Below are positions 8,307-18,893 of a DNA stretch of 64,000 nt, piece after piece. This DNA is from Aeromicrobium terrae (GTDB lineage Bacteria > Actinomycetota > Actinomycetes > Propionibacteriales > Nocardioidaceae). Both the position numbers and the translations under genes were made by a program. Location of the stretch: positions 434,001 to 498,000 of the forward strand of contig NZ_VDUX01000002.1 of NCBI RefSeq assembly GCF_008039565.1, given 5' to 3'. The notes beneath the pieces were generated by a model. It was not told the origin of the DNA, did not search any database, and worked only from the letters and a program-made list of their open reading frames with translations. The first letter of the stretch is position 1. Every line of letters starts with the position of its first letter.

Positions 8307-9389
8307 TCAGGAGATGCCGGCGTCTGCGCAGAGCTTCTCGAACGAGCCCGTGCAGATGTCCGACGCCTTGGCGCCGCCGTCGTCGACCACGTCCTTGACG
8401 TTGTCCTTGGTGATCGACTTCGGGGTCAGGAGGATGGACGGAACCTGACGGTTGCCGGTCTTGTCCTCGGTGGTGCCGTTGGTGTCGGCCTTCTCACCCT
8501 TCGCGAGGGCGATCGCGGCGTCGGCGAGCGCGCCCGCCTCTTCCTTGGCGGACTTGTAGACCGACATGCACTGCGTGCCGGCGAGGATGTTCTGCAGACC
8601 CTCGACCGTCGCGTCCTGGCCCGTCACCGGGACCTTCCCGTCCTGCCCGTTCTTCTGCAGGATCGAGATGACCGAGCCGGCCAGTCCGTCGTTGGCGGCG
8701 TAGACGCCCTGCACGTCACCGTCGACCTTCGTGTACAGCTGCTCGAAGATCGTCACGGCCTTCTCGTTGTCCCAGTCCGGCACGGCCTGCTCGCCGACCT
8801 TCTTGTAGGCGCTGACCTTGTCGAGGACGGAGTGCGCACCCTGGCTGAACAGCGTCGCGTTGTTGTCCGTCGGCGAGCCGTTCAGGTAGATGATGTTGGC
8901 GTCCTTGCCGGCGAGGCACTTGTCGAGCCCCTGGCCCTGCAGCTCGCCGACCTTGGTGTTGTCGAACGAGACGTAGTAGTCGGCCGAGCCGCCGAGCGTG
9001 AGGCGGTCGTAGTCGATGGTCTTGACGCCCTGCTTGCCGGCCTTCTCCTCGATGGAGGCGCCGGAGTCGGAGTCGAGGTTGACGATGGCGAGGACGGTGA
9101 CGCCGTCCGCGATCATGCTGTCCGCGATCGTCGCCATCTTGTCGGCGTCGCCCTCGGCGTTCTGGATGTCGTAGTCGACACCGGCGGCCTTGAAGGCTGC
9201 CTCGAGTGCCGGCCGGTCTGCGCTCTCCCAACGGACGGACGACTTGGTGTCCGGGAGGATGACGCCGATCTTGCCCTCGGCCTTCTTGCCGGAGTCCCCG
9301 CTGCCTCCGTCGGAGTCGCTGCCACAGCCTGCGAGCGTCAGAGAGAGCCCCAGGACTGCCGCCGTGATCATGCCTAGCGTTCGCTTCAC
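8307..9389 (-). CDS. xylF: xylose-type sugar ABC transporter substrate-binding lipoprotein
   Basis: A 360-residue periplasmic-binding-protein type 1 lipoprotein. It has a signal sequence with lipobox LAGC (modified Cys22), then a Ser/Gly/Asp-rich linker, then a domain with the XylF-like stretches KIGVILPDTKSS-type (around residue 42), VNLDSDSG and GQDATVEG. It captures the sugar outside the membrane for XylH/XylG. The GTG at 9389 sits 8 bases after AGGAGG, an unusually strong ribosome-binding site. It is the first gene of the operon; an operator-like palindrome overlaps its promoter. Confidence 0.92.
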   Translation of the reverse strand: MKRTLGMITAAVLGLSLTLAGCGSDSDGGSGDSGKKAEGKIGVILPDTKSSVRWESADRPALEAAFKAAGVDYDIQNAEGDADKMATIADSMIADGVTVLAIVNLDSDSGASIEEKAGKQGVKTIDYDRLTLGGSADYYVSFDNTKVGELQGQGLDKCLAGKDANIIYLNGSPTDNNATLFSQGAHSVLDKVSAYKKVGEQAVPDWDNEKAVTIFEQLYTKVDGDVQGVYAANDGLAGSVISILQKNGQDGKVPVTGQDATVEGLQNILAGTQCMSVYKSAKEEAGALADAAIALAKGEKADTNGTTEDKTGNRQVPSILLTPKSITKDNVKDVVDDGGAKASDICTGSFEKLCADAGIS

Positions 9390-9442
9390 GCGAATCGCCT
9401 CCTGTTCCGGTTTCTGCGACCAGGCCCCCTGACCGCCGCGTT

Positions 9443-9459
9443 TGTTGTTCGGGACAACA
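9443..9459 (-). promoter_or_regulatory. xylF operon operator-like palindrome and promoter
   Basis: TGTTGT (9443-9448) and ACAACA (9454-9459) form a palindrome with a 5-base centre, close in form to Bacillus XylR sites that contain TTTGTT...AACAAA halves. On the minus strand a plausible promoter overlaps it: TGGACG at 9480-9485, 18-base spacer, TATGTT at 9456-9461. Binding here would block transcription of xylF-xylG-xylH. Assignment to a ROK protein is inference. Confidence 0.6.
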
Positions 9460-9515
9460 TATGGGGGTGACAGGGGTCACGTCCAGTGTTTCGCGCAGAT
9501 TTCCCAGAAGATCAT

Positions 9516-10694
9516 TCAGAGCCAGGCGGACGGCTGCCGGATGACGTTCTCGAGAACGCGGTAGGCCGCGCCGTCGGCGGGCGAGGCCGGGGTGTCCCCG
9601 GCCGCCCGCAGCTGGACCGGGGCCCATCGCGCCCCCAGCACGCGGGCGCCGAGCTGCTCGCCGAGGGTGTGGCTGAGGGCCGGCTCGAGGCGTCCGAGGT
9701 GACCGCCGAGCACCACCGAGGAGATGCCCACGACGTTCACGACGCTTCCGAGCGCGACGCTCAGGGCCCGCGTCAGGTCCCGGACGGCGGCGGCGCACCG
9801 GTGGTCGCCGGCGAGTGCCCGGTCGCCGATCGTGTCGACGTCGGACGGCGCGACCCCGGCCGCGCGCGCCAGGGCCTCGCGGCCCGCGTAGCGCTCCAGG
9901 CAGCCCCGCGACCCGCATCGGCAGGCCGGCCCGTCCGGGTCGACGCAGACGTGGCCGATCTCGCCGGCGCCGCCGTGCTCCCCCACCACGACGCGGCCGC
10001 GCGACACGATGGCGCCGCCGACGCCGACCGTGCCGGAGACGAACAGGAAGTCGGGCCAGGTGCCCATCCGTCCGGGGGCGTCGTGGAGGACGGTCAGCGC
10101 GGAGAGGTCGGCCTCGTTGCCGGCCTCGGCCAGGTGCCCGGCGGACCCGAGCGGTCCGATGGCGTCGACGAGGTCGAGGTTCGACCAGCCGAGGTTCGGG
10201 GCGCGGACCAGCGTGCGTCCGTCCGCGACGACGCCGGGGATGGCGAGCGCGGCACCGACCACGCGGACCGACACCTGCTCGAGGGCCTGCTCGGCCGTCT
10301 CGCGGACCAGCGCGAGCCCGCCCTCCTGGTCGAGGGCTCCGAGGTCGACGTCCTGCCGCACCTCGGCGACGACCTCGCCGCGCAGGGTCAGGACGCGAGC
10401 GACGACGCGGTCGATGTCGGCCACCAGGCCGAGGGCGCACAGCCCGGCGCCCGGGAGGAGCAGCTTGGCGGGACGTCCGCGGCGCGGCTCGACCGGGTCG
10501 ATCTCGTCGACGAGACCACCGTCGACGAGCTCGTCGACGAGGCGGGTGGCGGTCGCCCGCGTCACCATGAGCTGCGTGGCGAGGTCCGCCCGCGACGGCG
10601 GGGCGTCCGCGGCACAGACGGCCTGGAGCACGGTCGCGAGATTGGTCTCGCGCAGGGTGTGCTGCCCGACCGCAGAACCCGTGGTCACCGCCAT
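9516..10694 (-). CDS. ROK-family transcriptional regulator divergent from xylA
   Basis: A 392-residue XylR-like repressor: winged HTH at about residues 15-70 (SRADLATQLMVTRATATRL), ROK domain with the EIGHV motif and the zinc motif CRCGSRGC. It is transcribed away from xylA; the shared intergenic region holds a 23-bp palindrome. I chose the ATG at 10694 because TACTGT lies 8 bases upstream of it; an in-frame ATG at 10736 would place the start inside the operator. It most likely represses xylA-xylB and itself, with a pentose as inducer (inference). Confidence 0.88.
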   Translation of the reverse strand: MAVTTGSAVGQHTLRETNLATVLQAVCAADAPPSRADLATQLMVTRATATRLVDELVDGGLVDEIDPVEPRRGRPAKLLLPGAGLCALGLVADIDRVVARVLTLRGEVVAEVRQDVDLGALDQEGGLALVRETAEQALEQVSVRVVGAALAIPGVVADGRTLVRAPNLGWSNLDLVDAIGPLGSAGHLAEAGNEADLSALTVLHDAPGRMGTWPDFLFVSGTVGVGGAIVSRGRVVVGEHGGAGEIGHVCVDPDGPACRCGSRGCLERYAGREALARAAGVAPSDVDTIGDRALAGDHRCAAAVRDLTRALSVALGSVVNVVGISSVVLGGHLGRLEPALSHTLGEQLGARVLGARWAPVQLRAAGDTPASPADGAAYRVLENVIRQPSAWL

Positions 10695-10699
10695 GGCCG

Positions 10700-10728
10700 T
10701 TGACAGTACTGCAGGAAGGCTCTTATGT
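10700..10728 (+). promoter_or_regulatory. xylA promoter
   Basis: TTGACA (10700-10705), 17-base spacer and TTATGT (10723-10728) match a housekeeping promoter well. The -35 overlaps the TACTGT proposed as the -10 of the opposing ROK gene (10703-10708, minus strand), so the two promoters face each other. Confidence 0.65.
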
Positions 10729-10745
10729 TCTACCATCAAACATAA
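10723..10745. promoter_or_regulatory. xylA operator-like palindrome
   Basis: TTATGTT (10723-10729) and AACATAA (10739-10745) are a perfect inverted repeat with a 9-base centre. It covers the -10 and start region of xylA, the classic position for a repressor. The half-site TATGTT also occurs in the xylF promoter (minus strand 9456-9461). Confidence 0.65.
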
Positions 10746-10762
10746 TTTTCTAGGAGCCCCGC

Positions 10763-11944
10763 ATGACCGTCCGTCCGCCCCGTCCCGACGACAAGTTCTC
10801 CTTCGGCCTCTGGACGGTCGGCTGGATCGGCGTCGACCCGTTCGGCACCGCGACCCGGTCCCCGCTCACGCCGCGTGAGTACACCGAGAAGCTGGCCGAG
10901 CTCGGCGCCTGGGGCATCACGTTCCACGACGACGACGTCGTCCCGTTCGGCGCCGACGACGCCACCCGGGAGAAGGCGCTGCGCGACGTCAAGGACGCCG
11001 CCGACGGTGCCGGACTCGTCATCGAGATGGTCACCACCAACACGTTCACGCACCCGGTCTTCAAGGACGGCGGGCTGACCGCGAACGACCGTTCCGTCCG
11101 CCGGTTCGGCCTCCGCAAGATCCTGCGCAACGTCGACGTCGCCGCCGAGATGGGCGCGACCACGTTCGTCATGTGGGGCGGTCGCGAGGGCAGCGAGTAC
11201 GACGGCTCGAAGGACGTCTACGCCGCGCACGAGCGCTACAAGGAGGGTCTCGACACGATCGCGGGCTACATCAAGGAGAAGGGCTACGACCTGCGCATCG
11301 GCCTGGAGCCCAAGCCGAACGAGCCCCGCGGCGACATCTTCCTGCCGACGGTCGGCCACGCCCTGGCCCTGATCTCCGAGCTCGAGCACGGCGACATCGT
11401 CGGCCTGAACCCCGAGACCGGCCACGAGCAGATGGCGAACCTCAACTACACGCACACGCTCGGCCAGGCGCTGTGGCACGGCAAGCTCTTCCACATCGAC
11501 CTGAACGGCCAGCGCGGCCTGAAGTACGACCAGGACCTGGTGTTCGGCCACGGCGACCTGATGTCCGCGTTCTTCACCGTCGACCTGCTCGAGAACGGCT
11601 TCCCGGGCTACCCGGACGGCCCGCGCTACGAAGGACCGCGCCACTTCGACTACAAGCCGTCGCGCACCGAGGGCATGGAGGGCGTGTGGGCGTCCGCGGC
11701 CGCGAACATGGCCACCTACATCGCGCTCGCCGAGAAGGCCAAGGCGTTCCGTGCGGACCCGCGCGTCCAGGAGGCGATGACGGCGGCCGGCGTCCTCGAG
11801 CTCGCCCAGCCGACGCTCGCCGAGGGCGAGACCGCGGCCAGCATCCTGGCCGACGACGAGGGCTTCGACCCGGACGTCGCCGCGCAGCGGAACGGCGGCT
11901 TCGTGGCGCTGCAGCAGCTCGCCGTCGAGCACCTCATCGGCTGA
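10763..11944 (+). CDS. xylA: xylose isomerase
   Basis: A 393-residue cytoplasmic enzyme converting D-xylose to D-xylulose with two divalent metal ions. The length and alignment match the short (class I, Streptomyces-type) enzymes. His55 and Asp58 in FHDDD correspond to the ring-opening His/Asp pair. [10 protein letters not shown] supplies metal-1 Glu and Lys, and [12 protein letters not shown] and HIDLNGQRG carry further metal ligands. A ribosome-binding site (AGGAG) precedes the ATG. The stop overlaps the xylB start (TGATG). Confidence 0.97.
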   Translation: MTVRPPRPDDKFSFGLWTVGWIGVDPFGTATRSPLTPREYTEKLAELGAWGITFHDDDVVPFGADDATREKALRDVKDAADGAGLVIEMVTTNTFTHPVFKDGGLTANDRSVRRFGLRKILRNVDVAAEMGATTFVMWGGREGSEYDGSKDVYAAHERYKEGLDTIAGYIKEKGYDLRIGLEPKPNEPRGDIFLPTVGHALALISELEHGDIVGLNPETGHEQMANLNYTHTLGQALWHGKLFHIDLNGQRGLKYDQDLVFGHGDLMSAFFTVDLLENGFPGYPDGPRYEGPRHFDYKPSRTEGMEGVWASAAANMATYIALAEKAKAFRADPRVQEAMTAAGVLELAQPTLAEGETAASILADDEGFDPDVAAQRNGGFVALQQLAVEHLIG

Positions 11945-13356
11945 TGCTCGTCGCCGGCGTCGACTCCTCGACGCAGTCCTGCAAGGTGCTCGTCGTCGAC
12001 GCGGACGACGGGACGGTCGTGCGGTCCGGGTCGGCGAAGCACCCCGCCGGCACCGAGGTCGATCCCGAGGCGTGGTGGACGGCCCTGCAAGAAGCCATCG
12101 AGGCCGCCGGCGGACTCGACGACGTCGAGGCCGTGTCGGTGGGCGGGCAGCAGCACGGGATGGTCGCCCTCGACGCCGACGGCCAGGTCGTCCGGCCGGC
12201 CCTGCTCTGGAACGACACCAGGTCGGCCCGGGCGGCGTCCGACCTCGTCGACGAGCTCGGTCCCGAGGAGTGGGCGCAGGCGACCGGCAGCGTCCTGGTG
12301 GCGTCGTTCACCGTCACGAAGCTGCGGTGGCTCGCCGACCACGAGCCGGACAACGCCGCGCGCGTCGCAGCCGTCGCCCTCCCCCACGACTGGCTGACCT
12401 GGCGGCTGCGCGGCACGGGCCGCCTCGCCGACCTGGTGACCGACCGGTCGGACGCGTCCGGCACGGGCTACTTCGACGCCGTCGCCGGTGAGTACCGTCG
12501 CGACCTGCTCGCCCGAGCGCTGCGACGCGACGCCGACGACGTCGTGCTGCCGACCGTCCTGGACCCGTCAGCCTCGGTCGACGGGCCGGGCCTCGCCCTC
12601 GGCCCTGGCTGCGGCGACAACGCGGGCGCGGCGCTCGGCCTCGGGCTGCGACCCGGCGAGACCTCGTTCTCGATCGGCACCTCGGGAGTCGTCGCCGCCG
12701 TGTCCACGACGCCCACCCACGACGCCTCCGGCCTCATCGCCGGTTTCGCGGACGCCACCGGCCACTACCTCCCGCTGGCCGCCACGCTGAACGGCGCGCG
12801 TGTGCTCGACATGATGGCCGCGCTGCTGCAGGTCGACCACGCCGGACTCGACGCGCTGGCCCTCGCCGCCGAGCCCGGCGCCGCCGGCATCGTCCACGTC
12901 CCGTACCTGGAGGGTGAGCGGACGCCCAACCGCCCGGACGCCACCGGCAGTCTCGCCGGTCTGACCCTGGCCGGCACGACGCGGGAGAACCTCGCGCGGG
13001 CCGCCGTCGAGGGGCTCTGGTGCCTGCTGGCCGACGCCCTCGACGCGATGCGGGACCAGGGCGTGGAGGTCACCAGCGCCCAGCTGGTCGGCGGCGGCGC
13101 CAGGTCGCGGGCCGTCCGCGAGATCGGCCCGACGGTGCTCGGCATCGACGTCGTCGTGCCGGAGCCGGCCGAGTACGTCGCGCTAGGGGCCGCCCGCCAG
13201 GCGGCGTGGGTCGCCGTCGGGACCGACGACGCACCGCAGTGGCCGGCCGCATCCGCGGTGACGATGACCGGCGAGCACCACCCCGAGGTGCTCGAGCGCT
13301 ACCGCGCCGCGACCGCCGGCGTGCTCGACCAGCGCCAGACCACCCGCGAGGAATAG
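11944..13356 (+). CDS. xylB: xylulokinase
   Basis: A 470-residue FGGY-family kinase that phosphorylates D-xylulose to xylulose 5-phosphate, feeding the pentose phosphate pathway. It shows the N-terminal phosphate-binding motif [25 protein letters not shown], the family signature region around [12 protein letters not shown], and the C-terminal GGGARS nucleotide-binding turn. It starts at the ATG overlapping the xylA stop, so both are translated from one mRNA. Its last 58 bases overlap the 3' end of the convergent mutarotase gene. Confidence 0.95.
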   Translation: MLVAGVDSSTQSCKVLVVDADDGTVVRSGSAKHPAGTEVDPEAWWTALQEAIEAAGGLDDVEAVSVGGQQHGMVALDADGQVVRPALLWNDTRSARAASDLVDELGPEEWAQATGSVLVASFTVTKLRWLADHEPDNAARVAAVALPHDWLTWRLRGTGRLADLVTDRSDASGTGYFDAVAGEYRRDLLARALRRDADDVVLPTVLDPSASVDGPGLALGPGCGDNAGAALGLGLRPGETSFSIGTSGVVAAVSTTPTHDASGLIAGFADATGHYLPLAATLNGARVLDMMAALLQVDHAGLDALALAAEPGAAGIVHVPYLEGERTPNRPDATGSLAGLTLAGTTRENLARAAVEGLWCLLADALDAMRDQGVEVTSAQLVGGGARSRAVREIGPTVLGIDVVVPEPAEYVALGAARQAAWVAVGTDDAPQWPAASAVTMTGEHHPEVLERYRAATAGVLDQRQTTREE

Positions 13357-14237
13357 ACCTCGCCCGGCCACAGCACCGCGGCCGCGCCCGGCCGGTTCGG
13401 CCCGTCCGGCTCGCGCTGCACCTCCAGCGCGACGCCGCCGAGCGCCCCGTCGGTGAACACCTGCAGCGCCGGCTGGTCGCCCTCGACGACGACGGTCCCG
13501 TCCGCGCCCTCGAGCCGAGCCATCGGCCGCAGTCCGTCGCCGTCGACCAGGTACGCGAGGTCCAGACCCGCACCCGGCGGGACCGGCAGGCCGTCGCGGG
13601 CGTCGACCCCTGAGCCGTCGACCGGCTCCGAGCCTGGCAACGCGACGGAGTCCTCGTCGGGCCGGATCCAGCGCTGGGCCGCGACGGTGAGCACGGGGCC
13701 GGCGCCGACGTCGAAGTACGGGTGGCTGCCGAGACCCACCACGGTCGGCGCGTCGGTCTCGGCGCTCAGCTCGACGGTGACGACCTCGGGCGCCAGCCGG
13801 TACGTGACCGAGGCACGCAGGGTGCCGGGAAATCCCTGGTCGCCGTCCGGGCTGACCAGGCTCAGCCGGACCCTGTCCTCGGCGACGTCGTCGACCTGCC
13901 AGGTCCGCGCGTCGAACCCGTCCGGCCCGCCGTGCAGGGTGTGCGGTCCGTCGTTGGTGACGAGTCGGTGCTCGGTCCCGTCGAGCTCGAACCGGCCGTC
14001 GCGGATCCGGCTCAGGTAGCGGCCACCGACGACGCCCGCGTAGACGCGCCGCTGTCGCCACCGCTCCGCGACGTCGCCGTCGAGCCCGACGACCACGCTG
14101 CGTCCGGAGCCGGACGGGACCCAGGCGTCGACCGTGGCCCCGAGGTCGAGGACGTCGAGACGCGCGTCGCCGCTGCGGAGGCGGACCCGGCGCACCGCCC
14201 GTCCGTCCGGCAGCCGGCCGGCGTCCTCGATGTCCAC
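13299..14237 (-). CDS. galM: aldose 1-epimerase (mutarotase)
   Basis: A 312-residue aldose 1-epimerase that interconverts alpha and beta anomers of free sugars. Conserved features include [12 protein letters not shown]-type text near residue 72, the catalytic His in GLGSHPYF (residue about 173), the upstream substrate-binding His in LHGGPDGF, and the [13 protein letters not shown] end close to the family's terminal PGE motif. It is convergent with xylB and tail-overlaps it by 58 bases. Next to xylA-xylB it would speed supply of the xylose anomer used by the isomerase (inference). Confidence 0.9.
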   Translation of the reverse strand: MDIEDAGRLPDGRAVRRVRLRSGDARLDVLDLGATVDAWVPSGSGRSVVVGLDGDVAERWRQRRVYAGVVGGRYLSRIRDGRFELDGTEHRLVTNDGPHTLHGGPDGFDARTWQVDDVAEDRVRLSLVSPDGDQGFPGTLRASVTYRLAPEVVTVELSAETDAPTVVGLGSHPYFDVGAGPVLTVAAQRWIRPDEDSVALPGSEPVDGSGVDARDGLPVPPGAGLDLAYLVDGDGLRPMARLEGADGTVVVEGDQPALQVFTDGALGGVALEVQREPDGPNRPGAAAVLWPGEVYSSRVVWRWSSTPAVAAR

Positions 14238-14256
14238 GCGCGCAGGCTACGCCAGA

Positions 14257-14262
14257 TACGTT
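14257..14262 (+). promoter_or_regulatory. -10 element of leaderless kynA promoter
   Basis: TACGTT is followed by 7 bases and the ATG at 14270. It argues for that ATG over the in-frame TTG at 14261, which would overlap the -10. Confidence 0.45.
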
Positions 14263-14269
14263 GACGAGC

Positions 14270-15103
14270 ATGACGTCCTACCGACCGATCGAGGAGGGTG
14301 TCGCCACCGACCTGCGGGGCGAGCTCACCTACGCGAGCTACCTGCGGCTGGACGAGCTGCTGTCGGCGCAGCAACCGGTGTCGGACCACCACGACGAGAT
14401 GTTGTTCATCGTCCAGCACCAGGTCACCGAGCTGTGGCTCAAGCAGCTGATCCACGAGCTCCGCTCGGCCATCGCGCTGCTCGGCGCGGACGACGGCGCA
14501 CCCGCGCTCAAGCGGCTGGCACGGGTCAAGGCCATCCAGAAGCAGATGTTCGAGCAGTGGTCGGTGCTCGAGACCCTCACGCCGGTCGAGTACCTGCAGT
14601 TCCGCGACCAGCTCGGCCGGGCGTCCGGGTTCCAGTCGCCCCAGTACCGGACCGTGGAGTTCCTGCTCGGCAACAAGAACCCGGCGATGATCGAGGTCTT
14701 CGCCCACGACGACGCGCTGCACGACCAGCTGGCCGCCGACCTCGCCGGCCCGAGCCTCTACGACGCCTTCCTGGCGCACCTGGCGCGGCAGGGTCACGAC
14801 GTCCCGGCCGACGTCCTCGAACGCGACTTCTCCCAGCCGTACGAGGCGCACCCCGGCGTGGTCGAGGTCTTCCGCCGCGTCTACGCCGCCCCCGACGAGT
14901 TCTGGGAGGCGTACGAGACGTGCGAGGAGCTCGTCGACGTCGAGGAGGGGTTCCAGCTCTGGCGGTTCCGCCACCTCAAGACCGTCGAACGGATCATCGG
15001 CCACAAGCGCGGCACCGGCGGGTCGAGCGGCGTCGGGTTCCTCCGACGCGCGCTCGACCTCACCTTCTTCCCCGAGCTCCTCGAGGTGCGGACCGAGCTC
15101 TGA
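14270..15103 (+). CDS. kynA: tryptophan 2,3-dioxygenase
   Basis: A 277-residue heme enzyme opening the indole ring of L-tryptophan to N-formylkynurenine, the first step of the kynurenine route. His50 in VQHQ is the distal active-site histidine; the RHL histidine near residue 234 is the expected heme ligand, 14 residues before the threonine of the substrate loop GTGGSSGV. The usual partners (kynurenine formamidase, kynureninase) are not in this window. Its TGA abuts the TCA stop complement of the next, convergent gene with no base between. Confidence 0.95.
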   Translation: MTSYRPIEEGVATDLRGELTYASYLRLDELLSAQQPVSDHHDEMLFIVQHQVTELWLKQLIHELRSAIALLGADDGAPALKRLARVKAIQKQMFEQWSVLETLTPVEYLQFRDQLGRASGFQSPQYRTVEFLLGNKNPAMIEVFAHDDALHDQLAADLAGPSLYDAFLAHLARQGHDVPADVLERDFSQPYEAHPGVVEVFRRVYAAPDEFWEAYETCEELVDVEEGFQLWRFRHLKTVERIIGHKRGTGGSSGVGFLRRALDLTFFPELLEVRTEL

Positions 15104-16081
15104 TCAGCAGGAGGACTGGTAGACGGCGTCCTTGGCGTCGCCGTCCACGTTGTCCTTCGTGATGATCGTCGACCCGGTCTGGATCGTCTTCTTCGTCGAC
15201 TTCCCGTCCAGCGCCGCGATGGCCTGCTGGACGCCGTCGGAGCCGATCACGTCGGGCTGCTGGGCGATCAGCGCCTGCACGGTGCCGTCCCGCAGCTGCT
15301 TGACCTGGGCCGGGCCCGCGTCGAACCCGACCACGTTGACCTTGCCCTGCTTGCCGGCCTGACGGATGCCGGTCGCGCTCCCCTCCGCGGAGAACACGTT
15401 CGTGGCGAAGATGCCGACGATGTCCGGGTCCTTCTGCAGCGCGGCGGTGACGATCTTGGCCGCCTGCGTCGGCTCGTTGTGGCTGTACTGCACGCCGAGG
15501 AACTGGAACGACGAGTCCTTCGCGGCCGCGTCCTTGAAGCCCTTCGCGCGCGCGTCCACGGTCGAGACGCCCGGGTCGGTGGAGACCACGAGCACCTTGC
15601 CGCCGTCCGGCGCCAGCTCCTTGATCGCCTCGAAGGCCGCCGCGCCGCCGCCCTCGTTGTCCGACGAGATCTGCGAGACCGCGAACGACGGGTCGTTCAC
15701 GGTGGTGTCGACGAGCACGACCTTGATGCCGGCGTCGGACGCCGCCTTCAGCGGGGCCTGCATGGCCGAGACGTCGGTCGGGGCGACCAGGATCGCGTCC
15801 GGCCGGCTCGCGACGACCGAGTCGACGATCGGCTTCTGCTGCGTCGGGTCGAACTTCTCCGGTCCCTGGGTGGTGACCTTGGCGCCGAGCTTCTTCGCCT
15901 CGGCCTCGATCCCGCACTGCATGGTGATGTAGAACTCGTCGCCCGAGACGCCCTGGATGAAGGCGATCTTCTTGGAGTCCGAGCCGCCGCCCCCACCGTC
16001 CGAGCTGCCGCACGCGGCGAGCGACCCGACGGCGAGCGCCACGGCCGCAGCGGCGGCGAGGCCTCGTGATGTGCGCTTCAT
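15104..16081 (-). CDS. monosaccharide ABC transporter substrate-binding lipoprotein
   Basis: A 325-residue type 1 periplasmic binding protein of the ribose/fructose/galactose group. Signal peptide with lipobox LAAC (Cys24) and a glycine/serine linker precede the domain. VAPTDVSAMQAPL, VLVDTTVND and GFDAGPAQVKQL align with RbsB/FrcB-like folds. The ATG at 16081 follows a GAAGGAG ribosome-binding site. Unlike the xyl operon, the binding protein is the last gene here. The sugar is not evident; mannose or fructose is suggested only by the phosphomannose-isomerase-like gene in the operon. Confidence 0.9.
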   Translation of the reverse strand: MKRTSRGLAAAAAVALAVGSLAACGSSDGGGGGSDSKKIAFIQGVSGDEFYITMQCGIEAEAKKLGAKVTTQGPEKFDPTQQKPIVDSVVASRPDAILVAPTDVSAMQAPLKAASDAGIKVVLVDTTVNDPSFAVSQISSDNEGGGAAAFEAIKELAPDGGKVLVVSTDPGVSTVDARAKGFKDAAAKDSSFQFLGVQYSHNEPTQAAKIVTAALQKDPDIVGIFATNVFSAEGSATGIRQAGKQGKVNVVGFDAGPAQVKQLRDGTVQALIAQQPDVIGSDGVQQAIAALDGKSTKKTIQTGSTIITKDNVDGDAKDAVYQSSC

Positions 16082-16094
16082 GCGTCCTTCTCCT

Positions 16095-17143
<1,049 letters not shown>

Positions 17144-17147
<4 letters not shown>

Positions 17148-17905
17148 GCTGCTTCCCCGTTCACGCCGGTCATGGCGCCGACCAGCTCCTCCATCGACGT
17201 CTGCGCGGTCTCGAACGTCGCGACCCGGCGTCCCATGCGGAGCACCTGCACGCGGTCGGAGACCTCGATGACGTGCGGCATCGAGTGGCTGATGAACACC
17301 ACCGCGACGCCGTGGTCGCGGACGCGCCGGATGGTGTCCAGCACGTTGGCCGTCTGCCGCACCCCTAGGGCGGCCGTCGGCTCGTCGAGGAACACCACGC
17401 GGTTGGCCCAGTGCACGGCGCGCGCGATCGCGATCGCCTGCCGCTGCCCGCCGGACATCGAGCCGACGGGCACGTTCAGGTCCGTGACGGTGGCGCCGAG
17501 CAGGTCGAAGGCCTCCTGCGCGCCGACGCGCATCTGCTTGGCGTCCATGAAGCCGAGGGCGCCGAGGACGCCCGGCCGCATCACCTCGCGGCCGAGGAAC
17601 ATGTTCGCCACCGGGTCGAGATGCGGCGCCAGCGCGAGGTCCTGGTAGACGGTCTCGATGCCGAGGCCGCTGGCCACCGTCGGGGTCTCGATCGCGACCG
17701 GCTTCCCGTCGAAGCGGATCTCCCCGCTGTCCACGGCGAGGTTGCCGGACAGCGCCTTCACCAGCGTCGACTTGCCGGCGCCGTTGTCGCCGATCAGCGC
17801 GACGACCTCGCCCGGGCGCACGTCGAAGTCGGCGCCGTCCAGCGCCGTGACGTGCCCGAACCGGCGCGACAGGCCGCGCGCCTCGAGGATGGGCTGCTCA
17901 GACAT
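17144..17905 (-). CDS. monosaccharide ABC transporter ATP-binding protein
   Basis: A 253-residue single-domain ATPase (FrcA-like): Walker A GDNGAGKST at about residues 37-45, signature MSGGQRQ, Walker B VVFLDEPTAALG, H-loop in FISHSM. It overlaps the isomerase-like gene upstream by 8 bases and the permease downstream by 4, so the whole operon is translationally coupled. It is a close paralogue of XylG at 7463-8236. Confidence 0.92.
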
Positions 17906-18893
17906 GCATCTCCTTCCAGCTCGCCGCCGGCCGGGCGACGAGCGCGCGGACGTCTCCGCGCAACGACCAGTCGCCGGCCGCTGCGGGAACGACCAGCACT
18001 CCCCCGCGGCCCAGCGCGGTGGTGCCGTCGGCCGTGACGACCTCCCCGTCCCCGTCGAGCGCGACCACCGCGGCGAACCCGGCGTCGACCGAGCCCCGTT
18101 CCAGGAGGTCGAGGCGGAAGAAGTCGTCCGCCGCCTCGGGGAGGACCGACGAACCGCGCCGGTCGCCCTCGTGGAGCACCAGCCGGTCGAGCGCGTCCGG
18201 CGTCGTGCCGCGGGTGTCCAGCGCCTCGAGGGCGAGGTCCATGCCCAGGCCGAGGTGCGAGTCCTCGGGACCGGACGTCGTGATCGACCACTCCAGGACG
18301 ATCGAGAAGTCGGTCGGCTCCTGGACCTCCACCACGAAGACGCCGGCGCCGATCGAGTGGGCCAACCCGGCGGGCACGAGCACGCCGTCGCCGGGGCGGA
18401 CCTCGACCCGGTTGAGGTGGTCCAGCATCCAGTCGCCGTCCTGCGCGTCGCGACGGCGGGCGACCTCGACGGGGTCGACGTCCTCGCGCCACCCCAGGTG
18501 CACCGCGGCGCCCTCGTCGACGTCCAGGACGTACCAGGCCTCGGTCTTGCCGTAGGGGCAGTCCAGGTGGTCCGACGCGAACCGGCGGTCCGGGTGCAGG
18601 TGCACCGGGAGCCGCTGGCCGGCGTCGAGCAGCTTCACGAGGATGCCGGTGTCGCTGCCGCGATCGACACCGGTCCAGGCGACCGGGTCCGCCGCGATCA
18701 CGTCGCGCAGGACGTCGCCGTCGACGGTGCGGGCGAGGCCCAGTCCGCTGCCGTCGGCACGGGTCACCGTCGCGGCGATCCACTCCTCCGGCTGATGGTC
18801 CGACGTCGCCTCGATGCCGCGCAGGTCGGCGATCCGCGCACCGCCGGCGTAGTAGTGCTCGACCAGGTTGGGAGCGAGGGTGACGGGCTTCAT
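17898..18893 (-). CDS. manA: class I mannose-6-phosphate isomerase-like protein
   Basis: A 331-residue cupin-type enzyme of the phosphomannose isomerase group, which interconverts mannose 6-phosphate and fructose 6-phosphate using zinc. Likely zinc ligands are in LPVHLHPD (two His) and the Glu of KTEAWY; VPAGLAHSIG carries the second-half histidine. It is shorter than E. coli ManA (about 390 residues), as in many sugar-operon paralogues, so the natural substrate may be a different sugar phosphate. It overlaps the regulator gene by 4 bases. Confidence 0.82.
   Translation of the reverse strand: MKPVTLAPNLVEHYYAGGARIADLRGIEATSDHQPEEWIAATVTRADGSGLGLARTVDGDVLRDVIAADPVAWTGVDRGSDTGILVKLLDAGQRLPVHLHPDRRFASDHLDCPYGKTEAWYVLDVDEGAAVHLGWREDVDPVEVARRRDAQDGDWMLDHLNRVEVRPGDGVLVPAGLAHSIGAGVFVVEVQEPTDFSIVLEWSITTSGPEDSHLGLGMDLALEALDTRGTTPDALDRLVLHEGDRRGSSVLPEAADDFFRLDLLERGSVDAGFAAVVALDGDGEVVTADGTTALGRGGVLVVPAAAGDWSLRGDVRALVARPAASWKEMHV

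Noticed and set aside
13299-13356. Possible misannotated 3' end of xylB or galM because of the 58-base tail overlap
   Set aside because: Both C-termini read naturally (xylB to TTREE, galM past its terminal PGE motif), so I accept a genuine convergent overlap.
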